Notes: generated by a model not told the origin, from the letters alone. A stretch of DNA of 64,000 bases from Gordonia humi (GCF_014197435.1 NZ_JACIFP010000001.1:3224001-3288000), one strand, 5' to 3'; numbered from the stretch's first letter, positions 10,816 to 21,730 are shown. Numbers and translations: made by a program.

Positions 10816-12012
10816 ATGACCGTCACGAACGACCAGACAACCGACCACTACGCCGCGGCTCGCAGCCGGGCCGACCTCGTCGCCGCCGAACTCCGCGCGA
10901 GCGCCGCCGAACGGGATCGGACCAACGCCGACCCGACGGCCGAGATCGAGTTGCTGCGAGAGCACGATCTGCTGCAAGTCGGCGAACCAGTGGAGTTCGG
11001 CGGGTCGGGGCTCGACTACGCACAGAGTCAGCAGATCACCCGGCGTGTCGCCCGCGGCGACACCTCGATCGCCCACCTCCTCGGATATCACTACGCGCAG
11101 CAGCGGATCCCGCATCTCTTCGGCACTCCTGAACAGGCCGAGGCGCTCTCGCGGCGCAACGCGCAGGAGAAGCCCTTCTGGGGCGGCGTGCAGAATCCGC
11201 GGGGTGCCGACGGCCTGGTGCTGACCCGGGTCGGCGACGAGTACCGACTCGACGGCCGCCGCACGTTCGCCTCCGGGGCGAGCGTCGCCGACCAGCTGTC
11301 GGTCACCGCGTCGTACGGCGACGCCCTGGTCTTCCTGACCCTGCCGACCGACCGGACCGGATTCGAGCCGCAGGGCGACTGGGACAACATCGGACAGCGG
11401 CTGACCGACTCGGGCGGTGTGGTGTTCCGTGACGCGCCGGTCCGCCCCGACGAGATCCTCGGCTCGCCCGACAGCCCGCCGACCTTCACACCGTATCAGA
11501 CCCTGGTGACCCCGCACTGGCAGCTCGCCTTCGTCAACTTCTACATCGGGACCGCCGAGGGCGCCCTGGAGGAGGCCCTCGACTGGACGCGGTTGAACGC
11601 CACGGCGTGGGAGACGGCCGGACTGGAGTCGGCCACCGACGATCCGTACATCCTCGAACTCGTCGGAGCGCTCAAAGCCGAGATCAGCGGAGCGGCGCTC
11701 CTCGCCGACCGGGCCGGACAGGCACTCGTCGAGGCTCTGGCGACCGGCGAGTCCCTGACCGCCGAGCAACGCGCCGACACCGCGGTCACGATCGCCGAGG
11801 CCAAGTTCGTGACCACCAAGGTCTCGCTGGAGGCGGCCTCCCGCCTGTTCGAGATCCAGGGCGCCCGGGCGACGACCACGGCGTACGGATTCGACCGGCA
11901 CTGGCGGAACCTGCGCACGCACACCGTCCACGATCCGGTCGCCTACAAGGCGCGCGAGATCGGCGACTGGACCTTGAACCGTCGGGCACCGCAGTTCACG
12001 CTGTACAGCTGA
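10816..12012 (+). CDS. sfnC: acyl-CoA dehydrogenase-fold flavin monooxygenase (SfnC/DszC-like)
   Basis: 398 residues of acyl-CoA dehydrogenase fold, without the catalytic-Glu context of a beta-oxidation enzyme. Blocks are VEFGGSGLDYAQSQQITRRVARGDTS near 55, WGGVQNPRG (FMN/substrate region), TFASGASVADQLSVTA, GDWDNIGQRLTDSGGVVF and AASRLFEIQGARATTTAYGFDRHWRNLRTHTVHDP at the C-terminus. This is the pattern of FMNH2-dependent monooxygenases such as DszC and the Sfn paralogues. In the sfn context the likely substrate is a sulfone or sulfinate. Start ATG 10816 follows AAGGA. It lies 4 nt before the next, related gene, so the two probably arose from one family and work in one pathway. Confidence 0.8.
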   Translation: MTVTNDQTTDHYAAARSRADLVAAELRASAAERDRTNADPTAEIELLREHDLLQVGEPVEFGGSGLDYAQSQQITRRVARGDTSIAHLLGYHYAQQRIPHLFGTPEQAEALSRRNAQEKPFWGGVQNPRGADGLVLTRVGDEYRLDGRRTFASGASVADQLSVTASYGDALVFLTLPTDRTGFEPQGDWDNIGQRLTDSGGVVFRDAPVRPDEILGSPDSPPTFTPYQTLVTPHWQLAFVNFYIGTAEGALEEALDWTRLNATAWETAGLESATDDPYILELVGALKAEISGAALLADRAGQALVEALATGESLTAEQRADTAVTIAEAKFVTTKVSLEAASRLFEIQGARATTTAYGFDRHWRNLRTHTVHDPVAYKAREIGDWTLNRRAPQFTLYS

Positions 12013-12016
12013 CGCG

Positions 12017-13186
12017 ATGACGATCACCGACCACGAGAGCGCACTGGCCGCCGCGCGTGAGCTCGCGCCGTTCATCGCCGAGGGCGCGGCGGCCCGCGAC
12101 ACCGGACGGTCGCTCCCGTACGACGAGGTCGACGCCCTCTCGGCCTGGGGCCTGCTGTCGATCACCGTGCCCACCGAGTTCGGTGGTCCGGGTCTGGGCG
12201 TTCGCACTCTCGCCGAGGTGGTGACCGTCGTCGCCGCGGCCGACCCGAACGTCGCACAGATCCCGCAGAGTCACTTCGTGTTCCTCGACGCAGCTCGCCG
12301 TGCGGGTTCGGAGTCGCTGCAGAAGCAGCTGTACTCGCTCGTGCTCGACGGCGCCCGCATCGCCAACGCGCAGACCGAACGCGGCGGGCGCACCGTGCTC
12401 GACGACGCCACCACGCTGCGCCGCCGGGACGGTCGGCTCGTCGTGTCGGGCACCAAGTACTACTGCACGGGCGCGGTGTTCGCCGACGTCCTCGCGGTGC
12501 GCGCGCTCGGCCCCGACGGGGGCAGCGTGATCGCCTACCTTCCCGCGGACGCGGTCGGGGTGCGGATCGACGTCGACTGGGACGGATTCGGTCAGCGCAC
12601 CACGAGCAGCGGAACGGTGTCGTTGCGCGACGCCGTCGTCGACCCCGATCTGGTACTCGACTACACCGGCCTCGTCGCCGAGCCGTCGACGTACGGCACG
12701 CGCGCACAGCTCCTGCACGCGGCGATCGACGTCGGGATCGCCCGCGGCGCGCTCGACGAGCTCCCCGGTCTCGCCGCGCGAGCACGCCCCTGGTTCGAGG
12801 CGGACGTCGAGCGCGCGGCCGACGATCCGCTGCTCGTCGCGCAGGCGGGCGAGCTGGAACTCGCGGTCCGCTCGGCACAGGCCCTCCTGCACGAGGCCGC
12901 CGACCGGATCGATGCGGCGGACGAGCACGGCGGTCCCGACGCGATCGCCGCGGCGGCACTGGCCACCGCGGCCGCCAAGGTCGCCGCCGGGCGCGCCGCA
13001 CGACGCGTGGGCGGCGAGCTGTTCGACATCGGCGGCACCCGTACCGCTGCGGCACCGGCCGATCTCGACCGGTACTGGCGGGACGCGCGCACGCACACTC
13101 TGCACGACCCCGAGCGCTGGAAGCTCCAGCATCTCGGGCGCTGGGCCGTCGACCGACGTCGGCCGCCCAGCCACGGCACCCTGTAA
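12017..13186 (+). CDS. sfnB: SfnB-family sulfur acquisition oxidoreductase
   Basis: 389 residues, acyl-CoA dehydrogenase fold. Blocks: LLSITVPTEFGGPGLGVRTLAEVVTVVAAADPN (split over residues 50-80), NAQTERGG, GTKYYCTGAVFADVLAVRA, GFGQRTTSSGTVSLRDAVVDP and IGGTRTAAAPADLDRYWRDARTHTLHDP. SfnB proteins are flavin enzymes induced under sulfate limitation and found with ssu/sfn genes; the exact reaction is not settled in the family. ATG 12017 sits 4 nt after the previous stop, so translation is probably coupled. Confidence 0.82.
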   Translation: MTITDHESALAAARELAPFIAEGAAARDTGRSLPYDEVDALSAWGLLSITVPTEFGGPGLGVRTLAEVVTVVAAADPNVAQIPQSHFVFLDAARRAGSESLQKQLYSLVLDGARIANAQTERGGRTVLDDATTLRRRDGRLVVSGTKYYCTGAVFADVLAVRALGPDGGSVIAYLPADAVGVRIDVDWDGFGQRTTSSGTVSLRDAVVDPDLVLDYTGLVAEPSTYGTRAQLLHAAIDVGIARGALDELPGLAARARPWFEADVERAADDPLLVAQAGELELAVRSAQALLHEAADRIDAADEHGGPDAIAAAALATAAAKVAAGRAARRVGGELFDIGGTRTAAAPADLDRYWRDARTHTLHDPERWKLQHLGRWAVDRRRPPSHGTL

Positions 13187-13215
13187 CACCGACCTCTCGT
13201 CATGAAGGGAACACG

Positions 13216-14406
13216 ATGTCCGTCGACCGCGACTCGTTGAAACTCCACTGGTTCCTGCCGACCTACGGCGACTCCCGACTGATCGTCGGCGGCGGACACG
13301 GTCTGCCGGCGGGCACGGCCGGAGGCGACCGCGACGCCTCGATCGGCTACCTGTCGTCGATCGCCCGGGCCGCCGAGGACTTCGGCTTCACCGCCGCCCT
13401 CACTCCCGCGGGCGCATGGTGTGAGGACGCCTGGCTGACCACGGCGATGGTCGCGCAGGAGACTCGGGACCTCGGGTTCCTCGTCGCGTTCCGCCCCGGT
13501 CTGATCAGCCCGACCCTCGCCGCGCAGATGGCGGCGACGTTCTCACGGCACGCGCCCGGCCGCGTCCTGCTCAACGTGGTGACCGGCGGCGAGCCCGCCG
13601 AACAGCGGGCGTACGGCGATCACCTCGACAAAGCCGCCCGCTATGCGCGCACCGACGAGTTCCTGTCGATCGTGCGCGATCTGTGGGCCGGTGAGACGGT
13701 GACCCGCCACGGCGAGCACATCCGGGTCGACGGCGCGTCCCTCGCCTCGCTGCCGGTCCCGACGCCGCCGGTCTACTTCGGCGGATCGTCGCCGGAGGCC
13801 GGACCTGTCGCGGCGCGGCACAGCGACGTCTACTTGACCTGGGGAGAGCCGCCCGCCGCCGTGGCGACGAAGATCGACTGGATCCGCGGGCTGGCCGAGG
13901 CCCAGGGCCGCACCGTGAGGTTCGGCATCCGACTGCATGTGATCGCCCGCGACACGTCCGAGCAGGCCTGGGCCGAAGCATCGCGACTCCTGTCCGCGAT
14001 CGACGACGAGACCCTCGCGAACGTCCAGTCCGGTCTCGGTCGAAGCGAATCGACCGGCCAGGCCGCGATGCGCGCACTGCACGAGCGGACGCGCGCCGAC
14101 GGCTCGTGGCGCGATCCGCGCGCCCTCGAGGTGTATCCGGGCCTGTGGTCCGGTGTCGGACTCGTCCGCGGAGGCGCCGGAACCGCATTGGTCGGCTCCC
14201 ATGCGGAGGTGGCCGATCTCATCGCCGAGTACCGCGCGCTGGGCATCGACGAGTTCGTGCTGTCCGGATACCCGCATCTCGAGGAGCTGTACTGGTTCGG
14301 AGAGGGGGTCGTCCCCGAGCTCAAGCGTCGGGGACTCTTCGACGACGGCCGCTCGTCCGTCCCGCCGGTGTCGACCGGCAACCCGTTCGTGCCGGCCGGA
14401 CGCTGA
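13216..14406 (+). CDS. SsuD-like alkanesulfonate/methanesulfonate monooxygenase (LLM class)
   Basis: 396 residues. The LLM/SsuD features are LKLHWFLPTYGDSR at the start, LTPAGAWCEDAWLTTAMVA, FLVAFRPGLISPTLAAQMAAT, GRVLLNVVTGGEPAEQRAYGD, PPVYFGGSSPEAGPVAARHSDVY (split over 178-203) and LSGYPHLEELYWFGEGVVP. SsuD and MsuD cleave the C-S bond of sulfonates, releasing sulfite and an aldehyde. After SfnG makes methanesulfinate and chemical or enzymatic oxidation gives methanesulfonate, an MsuD-type enzyme would free sulfite, so this fits the pathway; chain-length preference cannot be read. ATG 13216 follows AAGGGA. Confidence 0.87.
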   Translation: MSVDRDSLKLHWFLPTYGDSRLIVGGGHGLPAGTAGGDRDASIGYLSSIARAAEDFGFTAALTPAGAWCEDAWLTTAMVAQETRDLGFLVAFRPGLISPTLAAQMAATFSRHAPGRVLLNVVTGGEPAEQRAYGDHLDKAARYARTDEFLSIVRDLWAGETVTRHGEHIRVDGASLASLPVPTPPVYFGGSSPEAGPVAARHSDVYLTWGEPPAAVATKIDWIRGLAEAQGRTVRFGIRLHVIARDTSEQAWAEASRLLSAIDDETLANVQSGLGRSESTGQAAMRALHERTRADGSWRDPRALEVYPGLWSGVGLVRGGAGTALVGSHAEVADLIAEYRALGIDEFVLSGYPHLEELYWFGEGVVPELKRRGLFDDGRSSVPPVSTGNPFVPAGR

Positions 14407-14447
14407 TCCGGTCGATCCCACCACTGCATGTCAGGAGTCACGACACC

Positions 14448-14960
14448 ATGACCGTCACCGCTGAGACCTCCACCGCCGACGACCGGGCCGAACTGCGCCG
14501 CGTGTTCGGGCACTTCCCGTCCGGGATCGTGGTGGTGGCCGCCCTCGGGCGCCACGGTCCGATCGGGCTGCTCGCGTCGTCGTTCACCTCGGTCTCGCTC
14601 GATCCGCCGCTCGTCTCGGTGAACATCGCGCACACCTCGACCACCCTGCCGGAGCTGCGTCGGACCGAGCACTGGGGCGTCACCGTGCTGTCTCGGGACC
14701 AGCGCGGCGTCGCCGATCTGCTGCGTCGACCCGCATCGGAGCGCTTCGACGGCATCGACTGGGCCGCCACCGACGACGGCGCCGTCCACCTCGACGGGGC
14801 CGCCGCGGGTTTCGCGACCCGCGTCGACGACCTCGTTCCCGCCGGCGACCACGTCATCGCGTTGCTCGCGGTGCAGGGCCATTTCGCCGAGTCGGGCGTC
14901 GACCCGCTCGTCTTCCACCACAGCCGTTTCCGGCGTCTCGAACAGGAGAACCTCGCATGA
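14448..14960 (+). CDS. NAD(P)H:FMN flavin reductase
   Basis: 170 residues, flavin reductase (FMN-binding split barrel, HpaC/SsuE-like function). The typical start is RRVFGHFPSGIVVVAALG, then GLLASSFTSVSLDPPLVSVNIAHTS (flavin phosphate contacts), WGVTVLSRDQ, FDGIDW and HVIALLAVQGHFAESGVDPLVFHHSRF. It would supply FMNH2 to SfnG, the SsuD-like enzyme and the two acyl-CoA-dehydrogenase-fold monooxygenases upstream. ATG 14448 has CAGGAG at 14432-14437. It overlaps the next gene by 4 bp (ATGA). Confidence 0.88.
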   Translation: MTVTAETSTADDRAELRRVFGHFPSGIVVVAALGRHGPIGLLASSFTSVSLDPPLVSVNIAHTSTTLPELRRTEHWGVTVLSRDQRGVADLLRRPASERFDGIDWAATDDGAVHLDGAAAGFATRVDDLVPAGDHVIALLAVQGHFAESGVDPLVFHHSRFRRLEQENLA

Positions 14961-15373
14961 CCCCGCTGCGCATCGCCGTAGAGTCCGACCGTGACTGGAC
15001 CGAGCTGACCCGCCCCGACGCCGTCACTCCGATCACTCGCGTCCGGGTCGGCTCGCTCGGTGAGGCGGCGCGGGCGACGAACCGCTCGTCGACGCCGGTG
15101 TTCGTCGACGTCGACGTGCATCTCGCCGCGTCTGTGAAGGAGGCCTACGCCGAGTACGGGGCCGCCCACCCCGGGTGGAGGCCGGGCGCCCGTGTCGGAA
15201 CGATCGTGCACCCCGGTACCGCGTCGACACTCGCGAACCTGCTGGGTGACATCGCGGTCACCGGCGTCGCCGACGGTGTGACGCTCCGCGGCCCCGACAT
15301 CGCGACGCTGGTCCGCGAACTCGTCGACACCGTCGCCCCGCGGCTCGGGGTGGAGGTCGCGCTTCCCGCGTGA
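14957..15373 (+). CDS. small protein of unknown function ending the sulfur operon
   Basis: 138 residues, coupled to the flavin reductase by an ATGA overlap. I do not recognise a named family. The sequence alternates beta-like and helical stretches (TPVFVDVDVHLAASVKEAYAEY; VGTIVHPGTASTLANLLGDI; GVADGVTLRGPDIATLVRELVD; then TVAPRLGVEV). The last part resembles the end of LLM-class barrels, where a glycine-rich strand precedes the LxxELxxxVxPxL helix. It may be a partial barrel acting as an accessory subunit, or a decayed and shortened luciferase-like enzyme. There are no cysteines, metal motifs or signal peptide. The stop lies 1 bp from the convergent gcvP stop. Confidence 0.6.
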   Translation: MTPLRIAVESDRDWTELTRPDAVTPITRVRVGSLGEAARATNRSSTPVFVDVDVHLAASVKEAYAEYGAAHPGWRPGARVGTIVHPGTASTLANLLGDIAVTGVADGVTLRGPDIATLVRELVDTVAPRLGVEVALPA

Positions 15374-15374
15374 T

Positions 15375-18257
<2,883 letters not shown>

Positions 18258-18305
18258 GAGGGGACCTATCCTTCTCGGTCCGAGCACGGCGCTCGGACTG
18301 CTGGT

Positions 18306-18518
18306 CCTCCCCCTCTGTCCATGCCGCCGGGGCGACGCCTGAGAGATTCGGTCGCGGTCGACCTTTCACCGTGGGCGGACGGGCGGACCCGTCTCTTTCC
18401 AGAGGCGCCGTCAACTGCCACGGTCCCTGGTGCCTGAGAGTTTGACGGAGAGGTGTTGCTCCTTCGGCGGCCGCCCGAGGTGATCGGACGACGCTCTCCC
18501 GCGGCGCAGCGGCGCACG
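18306..18518 (-). promoter_or_regulatory. tandem glycine riboswitch (gcvT type) controlling gcvP
   Basis: Read on the minus strand, this leader holds two aptamers in series. The first runs from GGGAGAGCG through CCGAAGGAGCAA, CTCTCAGGCACC and GACCGTGGCAG to CCTCTGGAAAGAG. The second has TGAAAGGTCG, CTCTCAGGC and ACAGAGGGGGA. These are the conserved cores of the cooperative glycine riboswitch; the shared GAAGGAGCAA and CTCTCAGG blocks are diagnostic. Glycine binding is expected to switch gcvP on. The expression platform lies in the 48 nt before the GTG start; no long U-run is visible, so control may act on translation or by a GC-rich terminator. Confidence 0.95.
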
Positions 18519-18616
18519 GCCAGGATAGCAAGGGCGACGGCGGATCACCCGATTGCGCCGCGGGCCCGTCCGGTCTCGATTCCTACGCGGTCTCAATTCC
18601 TATCCGGTCGTGGTCC

Positions 18617-19222
18617 CTACCCGGTCTTGGTGGTGCGGCTCTTGCGACGAGCCGCCAGCTCGTCCTCGGGTGCCGACTCGCTGACGCCGCCGTCGGCGCG
18701 TTCGGCCGGGAAGTCGGCGATGGTGCCGGTCAGCTCCCGCATGGCGCCCGAGACGGCGATGCCGAAGACTCCCTGACCGCCCTGCAGAAGATCGACGACC
18801 TCTTCGGCGGAGGTGCATTCGTAGACGGTGGTCCCGTCGGAGAAGAGCGTGATGCGCGCGAGGTCTTTGACGCCGCGCCGACGGAGGTGGTCGACGGCCA
18901 CGCGGATGTTCTGCAGGGAGATTCCGGTGTCGAGCAGGCGCTTGACGATCTTCAGGACCAGGATGTCCTTGAACGAGTAGAGGCGCTGCGTCCCGGAACC
19001 GCCCGCACCGCGGATCGACGGAACGACGAGCTGCGTACGAGCCCAGTAGTCGAGCTGACGGTAGGTGATACCGGCGATCTGGCAGGCGGTCGGCACCCGA
19101 TAGCCGACGAGGTCGTCGGGGACGGTGTCGTTCGGGAACAGACCCGGAGCGATGTCGTCGAGGCCGTCTTGAACGGGCTCGGTCACACCATCGGTCCGAA
19201 GATCGGTCGGCTTATCGCCCAC
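18617..19222 (-). CDS. MerR-family regulator, Rv1830/McdR-like
   Basis: 201 residues. The MerR winged helix lies near 45-115: VPTACQIAGITYRQLDYWARTQLV, VPSIRGAGGSGTQRLYSFKDILVLKIVKRLLDTGISLQNIRVA. It is followed by a dimerisation helix and an acidic/basic tail. The gene order gcvP-merR-bfn-merR-garA equals Rv1832-Rv1830-Rv1829-Rv1828-Rv1827, so this is the Rv1830 homologue, reported to affect mycobacterial cell division. GTG 19222 is preferred since GAGGGAG lies 5 nt before it; the longer frame would need a TTG at 19240 without a ribosome site. No cysteines typical of metal-sensing MerR proteins. Confidence 0.87.
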   Translation of the reverse strand: MGDKPTDLRTDGVTEPVQDGLDDIAPGLFPNDTVPDDLVGYRVPTACQIAGITYRQLDYWARTQLVVPSIRGAGGSGTQRLYSFKDILVLKIVKRLLDTGISLQNIRVAVDHLRRRGVKDLARITLFSDGTTVYECTSAEEVVDLLQGGQGVFGIAVSGAMRELTGTIADFPAERADGGVSESAPEDELAARRKSRTTKTG

Positions 19223-19592
19223 GGTTACTCCCTCGCGCAACTGGACCCTGGCTGCGAGCCCTGCTCTTCGTCAGGATACTCCCGCACACGGTCGACATGT
19301 GTTGTACCGAAGCGATCCGCTCCGGCGTCGAGTAAGAAACTATGAGGATTCCAACCCCCGTTCAACGCAACACACCGTAAACCTCAACTTTAGGTACAGC
19401 TGTTGGTCAACGGTGACCGGGCGGTTACTTCCCCGTTACCAAAGATGCTGGTGTTACTCGTGTGACTGGAGTGGCGATCGATTGCGAATTTTACGGGTTC
19501 CGGGGGTCGACCTCGCTCGACCGGAAGAAATTGACCCCGCTCGATCGGCAGGAGCTTCTGGTGACCGTCGAGGTCCCACCGGAGCCAGGGCC
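19223..19592. other. intergenic region with candidate MerR-type operator
   Basis: This stretch is the upstream region of the Rv1830-like merR gene and holds no supported gene. It is AT-richer than the surroundings between 19300 and 19510. The dyad ACCTCAACTTTAGGT at 19381-19395 (ACCT-N7-AGGT) is a candidate binding site for one of the two nearby MerR-family proteins. The rest, 19500-19592, carries short GGGGTCGA-like fragments that lead into the tandem repeat. Confidence 0.4.
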
Positions 19593-19686
19593 GCGGGGGT
19601 CGAGACTGCGGGGGGTCGAGACTTGGGGGGGTCGAGACTGCGGGGGGTCGAGACTGCGGGGGGTCGAGACTGCGGGGGTCGAGACT
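19593..19686 (+). repeat. 16-bp G-rich tandem repeat, six units
   Basis: Six head-to-tail units of GCGGGGGGTCGAGACT (15 or 16 bp; the third begins TG instead of GC) lie between the two genes, ending 6 bp from the stop codon of the bifunctional-nuclease gene. Each unit has a run of 5-7 G on the + strand, so the array can form G-quadruplexes in DNA; the mRNA of the minus-strand gene would be C-rich here. Noncoding; unit number is likely variable between strains. Confidence 0.9.
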
Positions 19687-19692
19687 GGAGAG

Positions 19693-20205
19693 TCAGGACT
19701 GCGGGCCCTCGGGGCCGAGGAAGTCCTCCGGGGAGATCTGATCGAGGAACTCGCGGAACGCCTCGACCTCGTCCTCGCTCGCCTCACCGTCGTCGACGGC
19801 GCTCTCGTCCTCTTCCGGGATCAGGAGCCCGGCGTCGTCGAGCACCTCGTCGACGGCCGTGATCGGGGCGCCCGCGCGCATCGCGACGGCGATCGCGTCG
19901 GACGGGCGCGCCTCGACGACGACGTCGCCGTCGAAGACCATCTCGGCGTAGAAGGTGCCCTCGCGCATGTCGACGATGCGGACCTCGACCAGACTCCGGT
20001 CGAACGCCTGGAGGATATGACCGATCAGATCGTGGGTGAGCGGCCGCGGCGGCTCGACGCCGCGCTGCTCGAGCGCGATGGAGGCCGCTTCGCTCTGCCC
20101 GATCCAGATCGGCAGATACCGCGATCCGGTCACCTCGCGCAGCAGCAGCACCGGCTGGTTCTGCGGCGGCTCCACTCGGATGCCGACGATTCGCATCTCG
20201 CCCAT
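19693..20205 (-). CDS. bifunctional nuclease (BFN/DUF151) family protein, Rv1829-like
   Basis: 170 residues. The BFN domain covers residues 1-130: MRIVGIRVEPPQNQPVLLL, RYLPIWIGQSEAASIALEQ, LTHDLIGHILQAFD, TFYAEMVFDG and VEARPSDAIAVAMRAGAPI. An acidic tail (EEDESAVDDGEASEDEVEAF) follows. The family was named for nuclease activity on DNA and RNA in a plant member; its bacterial role is unclear. It lies between the two merR genes as in mycobacteria, 75 bp downstream of the Rv1828-like gene and probably cotranscribed with garA. ATG 20205 follows AAGGAGACACGATC. The G-rich repeat begins just after the stop. Confidence 0.9.
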   Translation of the reverse strand: MGEMRIVGIRVEPPQNQPVLLLREVTGSRYLPIWIGQSEAASIALEQRGVEPPRPLTHDLIGHILQAFDRSLVEVRIVDMREGTFYAEMVFDGDVVVEARPSDAIAVAMRAGAPITAVDEVLDDAGLLIPEEDESAVDDGEASEDEVEAFREFLDQISPEDFLGPEGPQS

Positions 20206-20280
20206 GATCGTGTCTCCTTAGACGGTGCCGCCGACCGGCGTCGGCCGGTCGGCCCGATGAAGTCGGTCGAGTCTTCCAGG

Positions 20281-21009
20281 TCAGTCGAGCGCCGAGCGCA
20301 CCGCGGCCTTGACCAGCTGCGTGTGCAGGGTGACCGAGAGCGCGGCCATCTCGCGAACGAGTTCCTCGGCGCGGTCGCGGGCACCGGTCCCCTTGCCCTT
20401 GGCGATGGGTCCGGCGATCTGCGCGACGAGTCCGGCCTCGCGGTCAGCGCTGATCTTGAACGCACGCAGGTGACGCGTCTCGACACCGAAGTTCGCCAGC
20501 GCCGCCGCCGCCTCGACCAGCCGCACGGCGTCCTCGTCGAAGAAGCCGCCCGGCCCCGCGGACAGGAGCCCGTTGCGGGTCAGTTCCGCGATGAACGCGG
20601 AGTCGACGCCCGTCCGCTCGATGAGCGTCTCCCGCGCGACTCGACCGCCCCGCGACGCGAAGTCGGTCTCCGGCGCCACGGCCGTGCGCGCCGACGTGAG
20701 CAGACGCGCGCCGCTCGCCGAATCCGACGACTGCTCGTCGATGGCGTCGAGCTGTTCGCGGATCACCTTGAGCGGGAGATACCGGTCGCGCTGAGCGGTG
20801 AGGACGAACCGGAGGCGTTCGCAGTCGGCGTCGCTGAATCGACGGTATCCGGACGGGGCACGCTCCGGAGTGACGAGCCCCTCCGCTTCGAGGAAGCGGA
20901 TCTTGGAGATCGTCACATCCGGAAAGTCCTCCGACAGGACTGCGAGTACGGCGCCGATGGACATGGTCCTCTCGTCACCCGCGTCCTTGCGCGCGGCGGA
21001 GGACGTCAC
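20281..21009 (-). CDS. MerR-family regulator, Rv1828/FtsR-like
   Basis: 242 residues. The MerR winged helix is at 16-85: MSIGAVLAVLSEDFPDVTIS, then KIRFLEAEGLVTPERAPSGYRRF and LKVIREQLDAI. A C-terminal effector-like domain follows (GPGGFFDEDAVRLVEAAAAL, LRAFKISADREAGLVAQI). It matches Rv1828, whose C. glutamicum homologue FtsR activates ftsZ; the target here is not shown. The GTG at 21009 overlaps the garA stop as GTGA, giving tight coupling; an internal ATG at residue 16 would give the shorter start seen in some homologues. The two MerR proteins flank the BFN gene. Confidence 0.9.
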   Translation of the reverse strand: MTSSAARKDAGDERTMSIGAVLAVLSEDFPDVTISKIRFLEAEGLVTPERAPSGYRRFSDADCERLRFVLTAQRDRYLPLKVIREQLDAIDEQSSDSASGARLLTSARTAVAPETDFASRGGRVARETLIERTGVDSAFIAELTRNGLLSAGPGGFFDEDAVRLVEAAAALANFGVETRHLRAFKISADREAGLVAQIAGPIAKGKGTGARDRAEELVREMAALSVTLHTQLVKAAVRSALD

Positions 21010-21464
21010 GATGCTGCGGTGCCGGCTTCCCCGGCCCGCGGACCGGACAGGAACACCAGACGGAACTTGCCGATCTGGACCTCGTCGCCGTTGGCGAGTG
21101 TCGCGGTGTCGACCGGCTCACGGTTGACGTAGGTGCCGTTCAGGCTGCCCACGTCGACCACCTGGAAGTCGTCGCCGTCGCGCCGGAACTCGGCGTGCCG
21201 TCGACTGACGGTGACGTCGTCGAGGAAGATGTCGCTGTCGGGGTGACGACCGGAGGACGTCGCGGCCTGGTCGAGCAGAAAACGCGAACCGGCGTTGGGG
21301 CCGCGCTTGACGATCAGGAGAGCGGTTCCCGGCGAGAGTCGCTCCACACCGGTGTCACCGGGCTCAGCGGACGTCGCCGGTGCGTCGATCTCCTTGATGA
21401 ACTCCTCCCGGAAGACCGAGGTCGTCTCCACAGGCGCTTCAAAGCCGTTGTCGTTACCGGTCAC
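21006..21464 (-). CDS. garA: GarA, FHA-domain regulator of glutamate and 2-oxoglutarate metabolism
   Basis: 152 residues. The N-terminal phospho-switch ETTSVF (Thr14 and Thr15 with the chosen start) is the site phosphorylated by PknG and PknB in mycobacteria. The FHA domain covers about 45-140, with SSGRHPDSDIFLDDVTVSRR and GSLNGTYVNREPV holding the phospho-Thr-binding Arg, Ser and Asn. Unphosphorylated GarA inhibits 2-oxoglutarate dehydrogenase and NAD-glutamate dehydrogenase and activates glutamate synthase in mycobacteria. Two adjacent GTG codons are possible; the second (21464) is 5 nt from AAGGAG and is preferred over 21467. Upstream, at 21578-21609, is a dyad GGTAGGT/ACCTACC. Confidence 0.95.
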   Translation of the reverse strand: MTGNDNGFEAPVETTSVFREEFIKEIDAPATSAEPGDTGVERLSPGTALLIVKRGPNAGSRFLLDQAATSSGRHPDSDIFLDDVTVSRRHAEFRRDGDDFQVVDVGSLNGTYVNREPVDTATLANGDEVQIGKFRLVFLSGPRAGEAGTAAS

Positions 21465-21577
21465 CACATCTCCTTAACCACTGCGGTCCGCGCCCGGGGT
21501 TTCGCCGGGAGCAGCGACCGTTTCGCCATTGTCTCGTATGTCTCAGCCGCGTTTCGCCACTGAAACGCACGTCGTCG

Positions 21578-21609
21578 GGTAGGTCAGAACGTTCATCTTC
21601 GAACCTACC
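21578..21609. promoter_or_regulatory. inverted repeat in garA upstream region
   Basis: GGTAGGT at 21578-21584 and ACCTACC at 21603-21609 are perfect complements separated by 18 nt, with GAACGTTC and TTCGAA inside. It sits about 115 bp upstream of garA and may be an operator or a terminator for gcvH transcripts coming from the right. A second dyad, CGTTTC-N6-GAAACG, follows at 21550-21567. Confidence 0.35.
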
Positions 21610-21730
21610 GTCTGTGTTCCGCCGCCGCCCGGGTTGAGCGGCGATTGAACGAACTACAGAATCATATCCGCCCCACCGAGAAGACGGTGGCCTCGTCCAC
21701 GTTGACGAGACGGAGCCCTCAGCGGACCGG

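Noticed and set aside
19593..19686. CRISPR array
   Set aside because: Units are contiguous with no spacers and only 16 bp long; it is a minisatellite.
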